Shown here: positions 42,690-55,501 of the stretch, piece after piece | How positions within the stretch are numbered: position 1 is the stretch's first letter | How the letters are laid out: each line of letters opens with the position of its first letter | Source: Alentia gelatinosa | Lineage: Eukaryota; Annelida; Polychaeta; Phyllodocida; Polynoidae | DNA: 64,000 nt | Assembly (NCBI GenBank): GCA_950022655.1 | Contig: OX465583.1 | Span: 18,155,318 to 18,219,317, forward strand | Direction of reading: 5' to 3' | The notes under the pieces: generated by a model | Seen by the model: the letters and a program-made list of their open reading frames with translations, nothing else | Database searches by the model: none | What the model was told of the DNA's origin: nothing | Program-made: the position numbers and the translations under genes

Positions 42690-43810
42690 AATCAAATGAT
42701 CACCCTGAAGATTTAAGACATGAAAAATAAATTGTATACATTACCTTGCTGCAGGATGCAAAAAGAATCAGTGGAAGCTTCCTTATCATCCAAGGTAGGT
42801 GGATCAATTGGCCTGTTTTGGGCTCAAAAAGAAACCTTACCTGAAATGGCCTAAAAAGCCAGTTTAATAGGTAAATTAGACCAACAAATAAGATAATTTC
42901 CTTGGTAAAATCTGCTAATTCAGTGAAGCAAATTGATATGTAACAGAAAAGCTTGTTAGCAAATCAAATTTTGATATTGTTATTACTATTATTTTTTTTC
43001 AAAATAAAGTTTAGTACTCAGAACTATTTTTGAGTAGGCTCTACACAAAACGTTCATATACTAGAATGTGATGAAAGTCAGATTCTATTGGCTTTTGAAT
43101 GTGAACAGTATACTGGGTAGGCTATGTGGACCCTATTACAAACTCGTAGCTATAATACTCGTGCAGTGATCATCTGTATATTGTAAAATCCAGTATTAAT
43201 GAGGAAGAGAACAAAGGCCTAAACTGGGATTAAAGTCCTTAAATTTGATGGAAATACCAGAAATATACACATCAGAACTTGTAAGAACATGTAGATCCTG
43301 GTTGGGAAAGACTGAGAAATCACTAGGCACTGAGTCCACGTGGCCAGAGCAGGCTGAGATACCGTGGAGAAAGACTCGTTGACAGCACCACGTGGCAAGT
43401 AGCTCACCACGTGCTCGGTCTATAGAATAAAGACCTGAGCCTTTACAAATCTGCAGAATGTGTGTATTAGACTGGCTAGACGTTTTATAAGAATACTATT
43501 TGGTTGATTTGAGTTCTAAGGAATGAAGAATCCGTATTACAATACTGTTAATCCACCCAGCATCCATATAGGTCTGGGCAATTTTATGACACTAAAATAC
43601 AGGTTTAGATATATCTATATGTGATATACATGTATATGTAGATCCCAGTGGATAATTTCTGGCGCTTACACTAAAAAAATAATTGAATAGACTTCAACTG
43701 AGTTCTCACAAGTAAGAATAACCGAGATCCAACTATACTGTAGAGAGTTACGGGCCTAGCCCAGTGGACCACGTGGGGGACTAATGGACAAAGCAGGATC
43801 TGCTCCCTGC
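42690..43810 (-). other. Gypsy 5' leader
   Basis: About 1.1 kb between the right LTR and the Gag start. No obvious TGG-type primer-binding site directly follows the LTR. No gene seen. Confidence 0.5.
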
Positions 43811-44210
43811 TCAAAGATAATAGATAATCTGTGGGTTCTGCCCGTCCAATACAGAAGTATCAAAATGAGAACACAACAAGTGAAATAATATCAAATGATC
43901 TCTGTATTCAATGTTACAAATGACCAGCACACCTACCTTGATAATCAGTGACGTATAATGTATAATTGTAGTATAATATGTAAAGCTCCCAGGTCACAAG
44001 TCACAGAGAAATCCGAGGAGTAGCTTTCCTATGTGTTTCAACCAGTGACCAGTAACCAAAGAGAGTGAACGTGGGGGTGGCAACTCCTTATAAAGGGGTG
44101 GGATGGGAGGCACTGGAAGCGACATCACTGGGTACGACCAGTGACCTCATTCCTCCAGTATGGGAGAGGTATAATGAAAGTTGTATGGTTTGATGGCATT
44201 CCCATTACAC
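43811..44210 (-). repeat. Gypsy 5' LTR (right copy)
   Basis: 400 bases, about a dozen differences from 33829-34228. The LINE frame resumes immediately to its right. Confidence 0.85.
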
Positions 44211-45145
44211 CAGTATAAAGTAGATTGCGGAGTGCCACAAGGCTCTGTATTGGGGGCTATTTTATTTGTGATTCTCATCACTAGCATATTTCAAAGAATA
44301 ACCCATGGCACTGCAATAATGTATGCTGATGATTTAGCCATAGTTACGACCTCGAATACAGCCATATCAGCAAGTAACTTAATGCAACAAAATTCAGATG
44401 GGGTCTCAAAGTGGTGTGACATACATAAAATGTTGATCAATACCAAAAAGTCATACCAAATATGGATTGGTTAATCTAAAGGAATAGACATGATAACACC
44501 CTGTAAAGTAAAAAACGTTGAGTTAAAAACAGTGAACTGTGTCACATACTTGGGTATAATTGTGGATACTAAATTATCTTTTAATCAGCAAACAGAAAAG
44601 GTGTATATGACTTGCGACAAAAACATAACCAATTGGAATTAATAAGATATTGCCAACCTAGAGCTACATGTATGAAAATCTTAAAGCAAATGATTCTGCC
44701 CAAAATAGAATACATTGGATATATTTACAATGGTATGATCGAAAGTAACCAAGAAAAACTAAGAATAGCGTTTAATCATTGTATGAGAACCCTTGGTATA
44801 AGAAGAGCGAGATACCAATGCTCAATAACGGAATTATATGAACAGTGTAATATGACACCCCTTAAGTACCGAAGATTAATACAGTTGTTAATGCTTATGA
44901 TTTGGTGGTCAGATAACCTCTTGCATCTTACCTTAAAGGACCAGCAAATAACAAGAAGAGATCATGAAATCAACGTAAAGACTGATAGACCAAAGACCCG
45001 AAAATACCAAAATTCATCACTATACCAGGGAGTCAAATTATGGGAGAGACTAGAACAGAGTGTACAAATAACTATGAACAGCACCTATTTCAAAATGAAA
45101 ATAAAATCGTTTCTAGATGAAAATCCTACTTTGTGGATATGAACA
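44211..45145 (+). pseudogene. LINE reverse transcriptase, 3' fragment
   Basis: Starts QYKVDCGVPQGSVLG, a diagnostic non-LTR RT motif. The catalytic YADD follows (44322-44333), then thumb text (VTYLGIIVDTKLSF), and a C-terminal part with KIEYIGYIYNG and RTLGIRR. It has at least one stop (about 44474) and one frameshift (about 44610). It continues the fragment at 33361-33828. The clade (Jockey/CR1/RTE-like) is not resolved. Confidence 0.8.
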
Positions 45146-45599
45146 TCGAGCTCCAGTCACCAACCCTCCCCCCACCATCCTGTTTACCCTGTCTGTCTGT
45201 CACTATTTGTCTGTATTGTCCTTCTGTGATTATCATGTCTGCCTTTGTTATAATGGACAGACATTTAAAAACACCTACTGATGGCGATTTGTGTGTCTGC
45301 TTTTTTCAGAATGAAAAAAAGAAAGATACTAGGGAAGAGGTAAATTTAGCAAAATAACTATTTTCTGTTGCACGTTCCTCATATTCAAAAATACCTTTAA
45401 AAATTCTCATTGACTGGTTCATAAGGCTTTCTCTTCACTGAAGTAATTTGTAAATGTTTTGCACTGATATAGGAAAAGGACAATTCATAGTATTCACTGT
45501 TGCTAAAATATACAACTTGATAATTTAAAAAAACATATGTCACACATTCTTCGATAACAAATTACAATGTATTTCTGAAATCTATGCAATCTCACAATC

Positions 45600-46745
45600 T
45601 CAAACTTTATGGTACAAAGCAAGAACAACTTTCACATCATTTGCAGTCATTTCAAGGGGTTGTCTTCTAATAGGTGTAACTACACAGGGCCTTGTGATGT
45701 TTGTGAGAATGTCCACTAGACATGTGTCAAGTAAGTCTCTCTTCTTTGGTTTACGGAACTTATTGTGACATGTCTCATCACAGCCAGGCTCAAGAAAGAG
45801 AGACATAATCTCCTTCTGCAGGACCTACAACCTCCCCTATATACCAAAAGCTATCAAGGTAGACCGCTGCTACCCAGTCCCTGCCCTTAGGTACAAGTCG
45901 GTCAGCTTCCTGAGAGACAGGGGGTGCGACTTCCTGAGAGACAGGCGGTGCGGCTTCCTGACAGACAGGAGTAGTGATGAGTGTGTGGCGAGCCCAGCCT
46001 GGGCATCCCAACTTTCATCCTTCACCATCATGACAGCACTGTTGATAGCAAAATGTTTCCCAAAGGGCCACTTCACCTGGTCCTGAGCAGACTGCTACAT
46101 GGGCCTTCATGATGCCTTAAAAGGACTTGCAAGGTCCTGACGTGCACTGGCAATATCCTCAGGGGGAACATTCACATAGATCACTTTTAATGGGACCCTG
46201 TTAACAGCATTGGCAAAGTCTTTGGCATTGTGAATGAAGATCTTGCGCTTTACTTTATAATCTGCCTTTTCCATGTCCAGCTTCAAAATACAACCAAGAT
46301 GCATTTATCCCAAACAACTTCTTGTGTTGGGTCAGAAGAGTGAGACAAGCAATGTTCTTGTACTGAGAGGTTGCACCATTGGTGATATAGTGCACCATTG
46401 AAATTCCAGGATGCTGCTCTTTCACATGACACATGACAACCCTTATGAAGGCATACACTGCCCCTGCATCATGTTTCCAATCCTTGGTGACTATTGCCAA
46501 ACTTTCAGTGTAACCGCCATCAGGGCCCTGGATGTGAATCACTGCTGGATGGAGTGTCACAGGCTCTTTTGAGTAGTATGTTGACTGTGGCTCGTTGGGA
46601 TAAGTCCATTTTTACAGTGCATTGAGAATTGGACATGTCTTGCCTCAAGATGCGGATTGCTGTGTGTTGTGCATACACACTTCTGACATGCTCCCGCATG
46701 AACAGTGAGGAGGAAAGAAAGTTCTCAATGAATGTCATTTTGTCC
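45600..46745 (-). pseudogene. Element-encoded protein of the 'HYxxDGAxSQYKN' type
   Basis: Minus-strand frames in order: EHVRSVYAQHTAIRIL; AIVTKDWKHDAGAVYAF; HYITNGATSQYKN; SWLYFEAGHGKG; KRKIFIHNAKDFANAV; PPEDIASARQDL; then a Pro/Glu repeat and DWVAAVYLDSFWYIGEVV. The order matches a multi-copy protein type I know from invertebrate genomes, with a putative DDE/RNase-H-like region and a C-terminal tudor/SH3-like WYIGEV piece. It has two or more frameshifts and a deletion after HGKG. No accepted family name is offered. The true start lies right of 46745 or is lost. Confidence 0.5.
45905..45985 (-). repeat. Short coding tandem repeat
   Basis: Three copies of a 24-27-base unit encode APPVSQEV-like octapeptides between the two conserved blocks of the element protein. 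Confidence 0.7.
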
Positions 46746-46855
46746 CCTGCTTGTATTTGGAGTTTCCTAGCTTTTTTCCCCTCCGTTCCATAAGAGACAT
46801 CAAGATAACTGAGATGTACTGAACTCGAGAGGACATTGTGACATTGAATGAACTG

Positions 46856-47050
46856 GGGGCTGTTTCACTAGAAGTGAAAAGTCTCGTTGTTTCCAACAGT
46901 GGCACCACAATGGCAGTGTGCATTTCATTAGAAGGTGCAGTCAAGCATGAACAGCACTCAGGAAAGGAGTGGTACCTACAGTGGCAGTGACCGTTTCACT
47001 AGTAAATTGGGTCTCGCTGTACCTGCCACTGTGGTGCCGCTGTTGGCGAA
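46856..47050. repeat. Foldback hairpin with GGGGGCTGTTTCACTAG end
   Basis: The inner arms CCAACAGTGGCACCACA and TGTGGTGCCGCTGTTGG pair across about 110 bases. The left end resembles the GGGAGCTGTTTC termini of 31208-31267 and 53550-53757. Confidence 0.6.
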
Positions 47051-47097
47051 AGGGTTGACTGTCTCTTTGGGTGTTCTGAGCTCTTGTTGTTGTCTTC

Positions 47098-47370
47098 AGA
47101 AACAGCTGAGACTGTTGTAAGGCTGTTGTAAGTCTGATATAAGACTGTTGGAAGACTATTGAAAGTCTGATACAAGGCTGATGGAAGACTATTGGAAGAC
47201 TGATATAAATCTGTTGTAAGACTGTTGTAAGGCTGATACAAGACTGTTGTAAGCCTGATAAAAGACTGTTAAAAGACTGATTCAAGACTGCTGCAAGACT
47301 GTTACAAGACTGCTGGAAGACTGTTGTAAGACTGTTACAAGACTGCTGCAAGAGTGTTGTAAGATTGTTA
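47098..47370 (+). repeat. Minisatellite 'aagactgttgtaagactgat'
   Basis: About twelve units of about 20-24 bases. The long minus-strand Gln/Ser/Leu frames here are artefacts of the repeat. Confidence 0.85.
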
Positions 47371-47577
47371 GAAAATAAGAATTTTTTTCATACAATGAAT
47401 TTACGCGCTAAATACATCGGAAAAAGTTCCCAACATACAGTCATAGCTTTTGCCCAGGTTAACACAGCTTCTTCCCCAAGACGTTTCCATTTAATCAACT
47501 CAACGCAGATCCCAACTACCAGCCTATTTCTTCATCTTGCTTGTAGTTTGCCTCATCACTAAATCCACAATTTATAC

Positions 47578-47914
47578 TCAGTTTTTTAATGGCATTTTAT
47601 AGTCTGCTACAGTCTCATCTTCCCTTTGGATTCTGGTGACGAACTCATAACTTTCAGCTAGCTCATTGGTACCTGAGATGTAATGATTATTTAGCATTAC
47701 ACACTGCATTAAGTTTAGTAGTATCTGTGGGGTTTGGCGCACATAATGACCGTAGGAGATCCACAACTTCTGCTCCTTCTTTCTGCATTTTTTTTGCAAC
47801 TGCAATAACTGAATTGCAGATGCAAAAATGCCTCCAGTCTAATGAGATAATTTTCCCACTGCTTCCAGGAGCTCTGCCCCCTGGATTTCCCAGAGGGGCT
47901 ATGCTATTAGTCAT
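47578..47914 (-). pseudogene. Gag-like fragment of another LTR element
   Basis: The minus strand encodes LRSLCAPNPTDTTKLNAV in one frame and ELAESYEFVTRIQREDETVA in another. These resemble the Gag segment of Ty3/gypsy elements where a capsid helix precedes 'ESVADYV'-type text. There is no pol near it. Fragment only. Confidence 0.4.
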
Positions 47915-50900
47915 CTAGCATCATTCCAGGTAGTCTCAGGTGTGTAACGACCCCACCCCCCCCCCCCACCCCCATCAAAATACTCGTTTTGAAATGCGAC
48001 GTGCCGCGATATTTGAAACAGCTCCCACTTGATCTACCATGCAAGAAGTTTGCTGGCATATTGCAGTAGAGATGATCGCATGATTATTGCAGGTCTTTGT
48101 ATTGTTATTTATATCCTGAGTACCCTGTAGTGTCATAAAGGTACATATTTTCAACAAATAAGCCCCAATAAAACACATTTGCCTGAAATACAAAGTAAGG
48201 TAAATGACAGCTGACGTGATGAATATGTATTTTGTACAACTTATCCATAACCTTCACTTTGCTAGCAGAGATCCCTCATCACCCCAAATTCTAACAAACA
48301 ATTTGCTGTGAGAGTGTATAAGATAATGGACACTGATGGGACACCCCTTCCATAGCATAACAAATAAATTATTCTCAAGACATCCTCAGAAAACAGCAAA
48401 GCCTGCATTTTGTCAAAGATGTAACTGGTATCAAAACCGGTGACATTTGTGGGTTTTGTGGCAGTTTCTGTGATAACTATGGGTATTTATACATTAGTAT
48501 GACAGCTACTGACCCTCATGTGTTCTCTAATGGCTCTATGATGGTTTTAAGGTTAGTATAGAAGGGGTGTTCCATCGGTGTCCATAAATTTGATGACATT
48601 GGTCACAGTAACTTGTCTCTGCTATACATGTTAATAGCACACATACCAACAAGATAAAAGGAAAAACATTGTGTGGTCACTGTTTGCAGGATCTAACAAA
48701 AACTGGTTTATTAGATATTGATTTTAATCAATTCAGTCAGCAGTATCATAACAAAAGCCAGGTGAACATTCACCCAGCATTTGTAATAGGCTGCATTTGT
48801 GTGATAACATTCTATCCACCAAAACAATTCAGGCTTTTCCCATGCTCTGGTGCCAAATATTGGGTTATGCCTTCCTGAGTGTGGCAATTGGTAATCCCAA
48901 AGATTTCTGCAGAATATTTAACTGTTCTACATGGCATTTCAAAAGATGTGTGATAACATTATTATGATCAAAGCCATTAGTATTGTCATACTTTCAAATA
49001 GACCAGCTTGACATAGTTATCGGGACTGGCAATTGACATGGTTATTGGGACTGGAGTGAAAGGTTGGCACCAATGTTATAAACCCAAAAAAGGGTTTGGC
49101 TTTAGGCTTTCCAGCAAACATACCAATCTTCCAATCACACTTTTGTTCTAGAGTATGTTTCCTGTTAAATCCATTCTCCATTTCTTTAATTTTGTGGAAG
49201 TCTCATATACCTCCAGGAGGTTAAGTCTGAGAAATCATCATCATCAAGTCCCTCTGCCAAGGTATAAAGTCTCAAGCAATTTGGATTTTCAACCTGTTTA
49301 CAACTTTTGGGGGTAATCTGTCTAGACTGGCTACCTCCTGCTGGTAATGAGGGCCCCCTAGTCTCATTAGTATTCCTTCATACACATTCACATGAAAAGT
49401 ACCTGGATGAGCGACTATGTGCCCTTCACTGGGTGCTAGCCATGGATACTTGAGTCTCAAGCAAGGCATTCACAAAAGCTACAAATCAGAGGTTATGTGC
49501 CTTGGGAAAGGGAGCATGTCTGAGACTATACTATGTGTGTCCTTCCATGTGAATCAGAGCCATTTTTCTTCAAGAATGGGAAAGCACAATTTCACTATAA
49601 ATTTGGCTAAGAGATTTTTGGAGAGAGGGAAAAGTATTGGAGACTGGTGAAAAGGTGTATGTTTGGCACCAAAATGCCAGATGACAGCTGGGAACTACCA
49701 ATAATGAAGTTAAAACCAATGCGGTCTATTATTGACAATCTTTTCAAAACTTCAAATATATATATGAAAAACAAACCAAGACTTTTTGAGCAAGAATTGA
49801 TTGAAAATTGCAATGACTTTATAGAATGTGTGGTTAGGTTGTGCATGAATAGGATAAGACTACTAAAGGCGATACCAATATCAGGAGATTGCTGCGTGAC
49901 CTTGAACGCTCCCATTACACCATAAGAATAGAGGAGAGTTCTTAATACCTGAAACCTCCTTGATGTGATTTTTTTAACCACGATACAGCACACAAACTCC
50001 TACAATCAGTATATATGTGATAGAATAAAAACTGTTCTTTGGTTAAATTGTATAATTCAAGACCTATAGATACTTACAACTTCCCCCAATGGAATGATTT
50101 CACTGAACTTCTTCCTATACAGTGAGATTATCCATTAACTTTATCCCTAACCAAATTACTTTTTCTGGGCAAATAACTGGAACTGGTTATAAGTCCACAC
50201 GGACCTTTCATTTACTGATCTTATATTCACAAACCTATAAAGTTATAACAATTCAGAAAGGTCCAAATTGGGTCTAGCTGGTTCAGGATCACCCATTAAT
50301 CTCCTGAGGCCCAAGAAAGTTGATTAAAATGTCAAACTAGACCTAACATGGGAAATATCATGCACATAGAATTTCTTTAAGGAAATAACTGAATTGACAT
50401 AATTGTCTACAGTTCGAAAAGATACTAAACCAGACAAACCTATCGACAAAGTAATTCTTCTGAGGTAGGTATCAGATTACACATGATACATGAAGGACTT
50501 CAAAGGAAACCCCATTTAGTCTTATCCTAAACACCAAATTAGCAGTATTATTTAAAGATCTCTTAAACGTCCTGTCACCTTTAATAACTGTGGAACAATG
50601 TGACAAAATGCCAGAAATCTTTGGATATGTTAAGTAAAGTATTCACCCCTAATTTGTCTGTTTCCTCCATTTAGAGGTGAACAGCTGTGCTATATTGTCT
50701 AGTCAGTTTTCGGGTTTGACCCACCACAAATTTCAATAGAATTTTTTTCTTCACATGCATTTTTTTCTTCACAATGCATTTCAGAGAGGTACCCAAAACA
50801 AAATACTAAAAATCTGCCAAAATACCCCATTGGGAAATTTGCTTAATTTGAAAAATTAAATATCAATATTCAAAAATGGCTTTTAAAAGTATTCTTGTAT

Positions 50901-51400
50901 CTGTGATCTCATATGAATCTTCAACTCAATATCTTAAATGGCGAGGGGCACCATAATAAAAAAAAAAGCTATTTTGGCAATGCATTAATACCTCCCTTCA
51001 AACAGGGGATAATCTTAATTTCAAACACTGTCATTCTTTCAGCTCATCAAATGTTATTGTTTAGCTAAAATATGATGACCTATTGCCATCTTGTATTTAT
51101 GAATACATCAACTCTACTTCATGCTCATTTGAACTCATTAAATATAATCAGTATGTATAGTCCTTTACACTTCTATGAATCACTTTTCATTGAGGTGAAG
51201 TCATAATTAACAGTCATATTAACGGACCTCTTCTTTAATACTGTTATCAAATGCAATACAATTAAATGCTATATTCATTCTTCATCAACTTTTGCTGACT
51301 GTAATCATCTAATTACATTGAAGCGGTCATCTAATTTGAGGCAACATAACCATCCAATTTCTCCTCCAAATCAATCTGAGTATTGACATCAAGGTTTTCT
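47915..51400. other. No recognisable gene (3.5 kb)
   Basis: AT-rich sequence with a poly-C tract at 47955 and short open frames (for example 49647-49925 plus, 49272-49469 minus) that show no family features. It is probably eroded element DNA lying between the two sets of protein fragments. Confidence 0.4.
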
Positions 51401-51413
51401 GCAAAAGTGTAAT

Positions 51414-52300
51414 CTATATGAGCCTATCTTCATTAAGATCTGGTGAGGTGTTCTCACATATAACATGACACTCTCCACATGCAGGTGAACATTTAAGACC
51501 TGCTTTGCAGCATGAACATCTCAATGATGAACATCCTGATTTGCAATTGTATGGGATAACCTCTAGTAGATGCTTTGGAGCTACTTCCTTGTCTGTCACG
51601 ACTGGAATAATTTTTGAAGGGCTGCCTTGCCATCCCAAGTGAGTTGGTTGTAAGATGTGTCCTTTTCATGTCTGGACTTGGTGATAAACCCTGAAGCTAT
51701 TAAAGCATGCTGAAGATGATGTTGGGGGTAAATCCTGTGTCTGAACAGAATATGTGCTGGAGCCTCCTTTCTGACAGAACTTTTGCAATCTCATTTGGTT
51801 CAGGGTCTTCCCTGGTTTTCCCCATAGACACTCACCACAGCATTTTCACCTGCACTGACAATATCTTTCTGACTGACTTCTTCTGCCTGAAGTTTGAAAT
51901 AGGCATTAGATATCAAGTGTTTCAGGACAGCTACTGTACCATGCTTGTACAAGCCACAAAACTTGATAATATTTTACCGTTTGTACGGAACTCAGCGAAA
52001 ATGCCTTGTTCAGTACAAACCGTAAATTATCATCTCGTTTTGTAGCTTGTACAGCATGGTCAGGATGTTCTATATAATTACTTATCAGAATGAAGCAGAG
52101 TTTGGCTTCCACTATAAGGCTGAGGTGTAGTACCATGAGCCCTTTTGCTATGTTGATATATTTTCCTTGAATCACAAAAATTACGCTCTCACCATGTGCT
52201 TCACTGGCTTGTGCTATCCCTTGACATCCTTTTTGTGTCAAAGTAAAAATGTCTTGTCTACCTGATAGTGATGTATTAGAGAACACACAGAGATCCCTTC
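51414..52300 (-). pseudogene. Fragments of a Cys-rich element protein
   Basis: At 51638-51414 the minus strand encodes CKSGCSSLRCSCCKAGLKC and SPACGECHVICEN. This Cys pattern is found at the C-terminus of some invertebrate element-encoded proteins. At about 52270-52170 another frame reads DIFTLTQKGCQGIAQASEAHG, which resembles the N-terminal text of similar proteins. The middle is missing and replaced by a palindrome. Weak evidence. Confidence 0.35.
51938..52062. repeat. Imperfect palindrome
   Basis: ACCATGCTTGTACAAG...AAAACTTGATAATATTTTACC pairs with the inverted text up to CTTGTACAGCATGGT. The centre lies near 52000. Confidence 0.6.
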
Positions 52301-53165
52301 TGGTGGTTCATTGAATTCCTAGCTAAAATTAAATGAAAAAAAGGTTTATTCTTCCCTTGTGCTTATAATTCAATTTTTTATTTAAATATTAAAAGTATAG
52401 AATATTTGTCAAGAGCAATTACTAGCTGGAACAAACTTGAACATGGTTTACAATCAAAAATCTCAAAGAACATTGTGCTTATGAAATTTATTTATGTCGG
52501 TATATACTCTTTCAGTACCAAGACTATTTTGCTTATGTAACATAATTAAATTTCATATCCTCACTACTAAACTTGGATTCTGCTGTTTTATGGTTGAAAT
52601 ACTACAACCTTTGGTATATTTACACATACCTTTTAGTACCACAGAAGGATCCAGGTGTGCTGTACCTTCCTTATGAAGAAGAAGTCCTAGCTTGGCTTTA
52701 ACTTTCAATAATTGATGGAAGTTCACAGATTTTGACACTCAGAGGGACAAGTGGTGGCCCTCTTGGTTTGTATGAAGGGCCCTGATTCTTTTTAGAAAGT
52801 AGGTCAGCTCAGGTGCATGTATAGAGTGAAGGGGACCAGTTACACAGGTACAAAGATATATGATTATACAAGTGAAAACCTTCTACATGATCCAGAATAG
52901 GCATTTTGAGTGATTAAGATGGGCATGTTAGATTCATGCAAATTAGACTAAATATTTAATGAAAATTCTAATAATTTAAAACTATTCCTCGTGTCTTTCC
53001 TCAGATTCCAGTCTTTATTTAAAGTCTCTATGTGCAGTTTCGGCCAAGTTACTGAACCCGACACAGTAGCTCTCGCTTGTAAGATATGGAAGTGATAGTC
53101 TAGGGTCGAGCGGTACAGTGGCATACCGATCGAAAGAATTATGAAACTCGATTTATGATTAAAAC

Positions 53166-53440
53166 TTATCCTACCCCTAATATAAAATCCAAGCCACGCT
53201 GACTGGCATACGCAGTTTTATATGCCACTAGTGGCATACAGATGTGTTATCACGTAATATTCCAAAATTGAGGAGACGGGGTAGGATAAAATCAAAACCT
53301 GATTTGTTTTAATCGTGGCCACCACATTCCACTCCTGGAGTTTGGGCTCCGGATTTCACTCAGCTTTGCCTCGTGAAATCACTATGCCAAACTCTAGTCG
53401 TGGCATACGGTGGTCAAGATTAAAACTCATCCAGTTTTAC
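53166..53440 (-). mobile_element. Hairpin + TIR MITE, copy E4
   Basis: Minus orientation. Hairpin at 53440-53296 with loop TTCACGAGGCAAAGCTGAG; TIR module at 53289-53166 (TTATCCTACCCC ends). Its hairpin arms partly match copy E5 (GGATGAGTTTTAATCT, GAGTTTGGCATAGTGAT), showing common descent. Confidence 0.8.
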
Positions 53441-53549
53441 GATAATACATGTAGAATTGTTTGGAGGATCTTTTTCTTTACTTAAATATTTTAGAATAAC
53501 TGATAAAATATGTTTAAATATTGTTGATTATGATCAGTACGAGAGGGTG

Positions 53550-53757
53550 GGCCCTCTCATCAACAACGGTTGCCAAGTGGCACCAACAGCAAAACCACAC
53601 TAACTATTGAAACGGTTATTACCACTGTGTGTGTGCTGCTTTGGTTCAAAGTGCCGCTCACTGTTGGCATCTTCTCCTATTGAAACACAAAGTCTCGCTA
53701 TTTGGTTAGTGAGACCAACTACGACAGTTTTTCAACTAATCGAAACAGCTCCCTGGT
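53550..53757. repeat. Foldback-like sequence ending GAAACAGCTCCC
   Basis: Partly complementary segments (GCCAAGTGGCACCAACAG / GTGCCGCTCACTGTTGGC) and the terminus GAAACAGCTCCC tie it to 46856-47050 and the mini-hairpin at 31208-31267. Confidence 0.45.
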
Positions 53758-53989
53758 CTGACTTAAAGATTCTGGCCTGACCTATGTGTGGCAAGAACAG
53801 CATGAGATATTTAGAGATCCACTGAAATGCAAAGTTCAGTGGACTAAAAGATCTGTTGAGCAAACACTGATTAAGGAACAATTTGTTCAACAGTGGCACA
53901 CAGACATGGATGAGCATAGTTCATGCAACCTTTTTAAGGAAGTGAAGGGGAATTTTGGACTGGAGAAATAACTTATTGTGGGGTATCGG

Positions 53990-54011
53990 GGGGGGGGGGG
54001 GGGGGGGGGGG
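53990..54011 (+). repeat. Poly-G tract
   Basis: About 22 G in a row; its length may be an assembly estimate. Confidence 0.9.
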
Positions 54012-54379
54012 TCATCAACTTTATTTAAGGTATGCTGTTTATGCATATTGTTTCTTTGCTTGTATTTGATGAATTTGCTGTAAAATTGTTGTCATTTACT
54101 ATCTAACCTCCATAGGCCTACTGTATGAAACAGTCTGAGTTAAATAAATTTAATTTAATTGAATAGATATGTATATTATTTGATGTAGGCCTATTCTTAT
54201 CAACGACGATCCGATCCGATAATATTATGTTTCCTAATGTAATAACTGAATCTTACGGTCGTCTATGGTTGATGAAAACTAATATTTTGAAATATGTGTA
54301 GGTCCATAAACCTTGATTTCTTGAAAGATGCGAACTCCCCCATGCTACCACCTCGTGTTATATTTGAACACTAACTATC

Positions 54380-54560
54380 TAGGGTGCGGCGTGTCATGAC
54401 TGGGATTCGACCAATCAGAGACGGTCCGTAGCGTGAACTGCTGCATAGGCATATTGCGGAAAACCATCATGGCGTCGTGAAGTTTCCCCTATCAGACTCT
54501 AATAAGTGAAAACCTACACCCGAGGATTGCTACACTTTAGGAGTAAGTGAGATTTTCCGT
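54380..54560 (+). promoter_or_regulatory. Possible promoter / non-coding first exon
   Basis: A CCAAT box (GACCAATCAG, about 54408) is followed by ATCATGGCG (YY1/Kozak-like, about 54467) and a GAGTAAGTGAG donor-like sequence (about 54540). The ATG reads only two codons before a stop, so no protein is implied. Speculative. Confidence 0.2.
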
Positions 54561-55501
54561 ATTAGATCCGCAAATGGTGTGCTTTCGTCTAGCTTTTACT
54601 TCAGTTGCTTTCTTGTGCATGTTATTTTGGGCGGAGGCGAATTCCCGTCTCGATGGGGTTTAGCATCTTCTAAATTAACTTTCCATTGGATTCCACACCA
54701 ATCTCGAGAGGTCTATGTCAGCCAGTGAGTTATGTCCAGGGAAATATGCTAATTCCTCACCTAGATAGTTCCAGTTGTTGACATCCTTCAGAGTGTTGGT
54801 GTTTACTGGTGGGTCAGTATATTTCCTATAAGTCATCTCAGGATTTGACGTAATTTGACATCACCAATGTCTGTGTTTATATCTGAGGGCTGAATTGAAC
54901 GAAAGTCGAAACATACCACAGCCTGTAACTGGGAGTGGTTGAGTGTGCGACGTCTCAATGGCAACACCCAAATAATTATTGTGGAGTGACCCGTTACCAA
55001 GATGAACTGAGTATAGGCATGTTTTTACCTTAAAGTGGTATGATCATCAGGTAACCATTGATCACGTTGATATCTGAAGGCGTGTAGGTCTATGCACGAA
55101 CTACCAGAATTAGTGTCCCACGGTCACAATCTGAGTTCGAAATGTAACCTGCTAAAGTGGTGATTCCACCAACACACACAATATAGCAAGATTCGGCCCG
55201 ATTTGGTTGTCCTGCTAGATCGGGCTAAGATTGAATGATCGCATGCCTATTTGTCGCAATGTGTCTTGAGGTGTCGCGGTAGTGGAGTACCAAAATCGAC
55301 ACATGACATTGCACGCTACGTTTTGAGACAACGGAGGTACGACACATCACGACACAGTAGGACAATATGAGACATACCAAGATAAACCACGGCAAATCCA
55401 TCCTGTTGGTGGAGTCAGCCCTTAAGGCTACTCAATGAATTCTAAAGTGGTCGCAAATGGCCCAACTAAAGAGCCTTGGGCGTAATGACTGCATGGATAC
55501 C

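Larger units (their letters stand above)
33829..44210 (-). mobile_element. Ty3/gypsy-type LTR retrotransposon, defective, nested in a LINE
   Basis: Both 400-base LTRs are about 97% identical by eye. Coding order on the minus strand is: SR-like repeat region, capsid, three CCHC knuckles, aspartic protease, reverse transcriptase, RNase H, and integrase C-terminus. That is the Ty3/gypsy order. Numerous stops, many of them CGA to TGA, and loss of the integrase core make it inactive. It interrupts the LINE gene, so it inserted later. Confidence 0.85.

Noticed and set aside
46941..47351. 136-codon Gln/Ser/Leu-rich minus frame
   Set aside because: Entirely a minisatellite read in frame.
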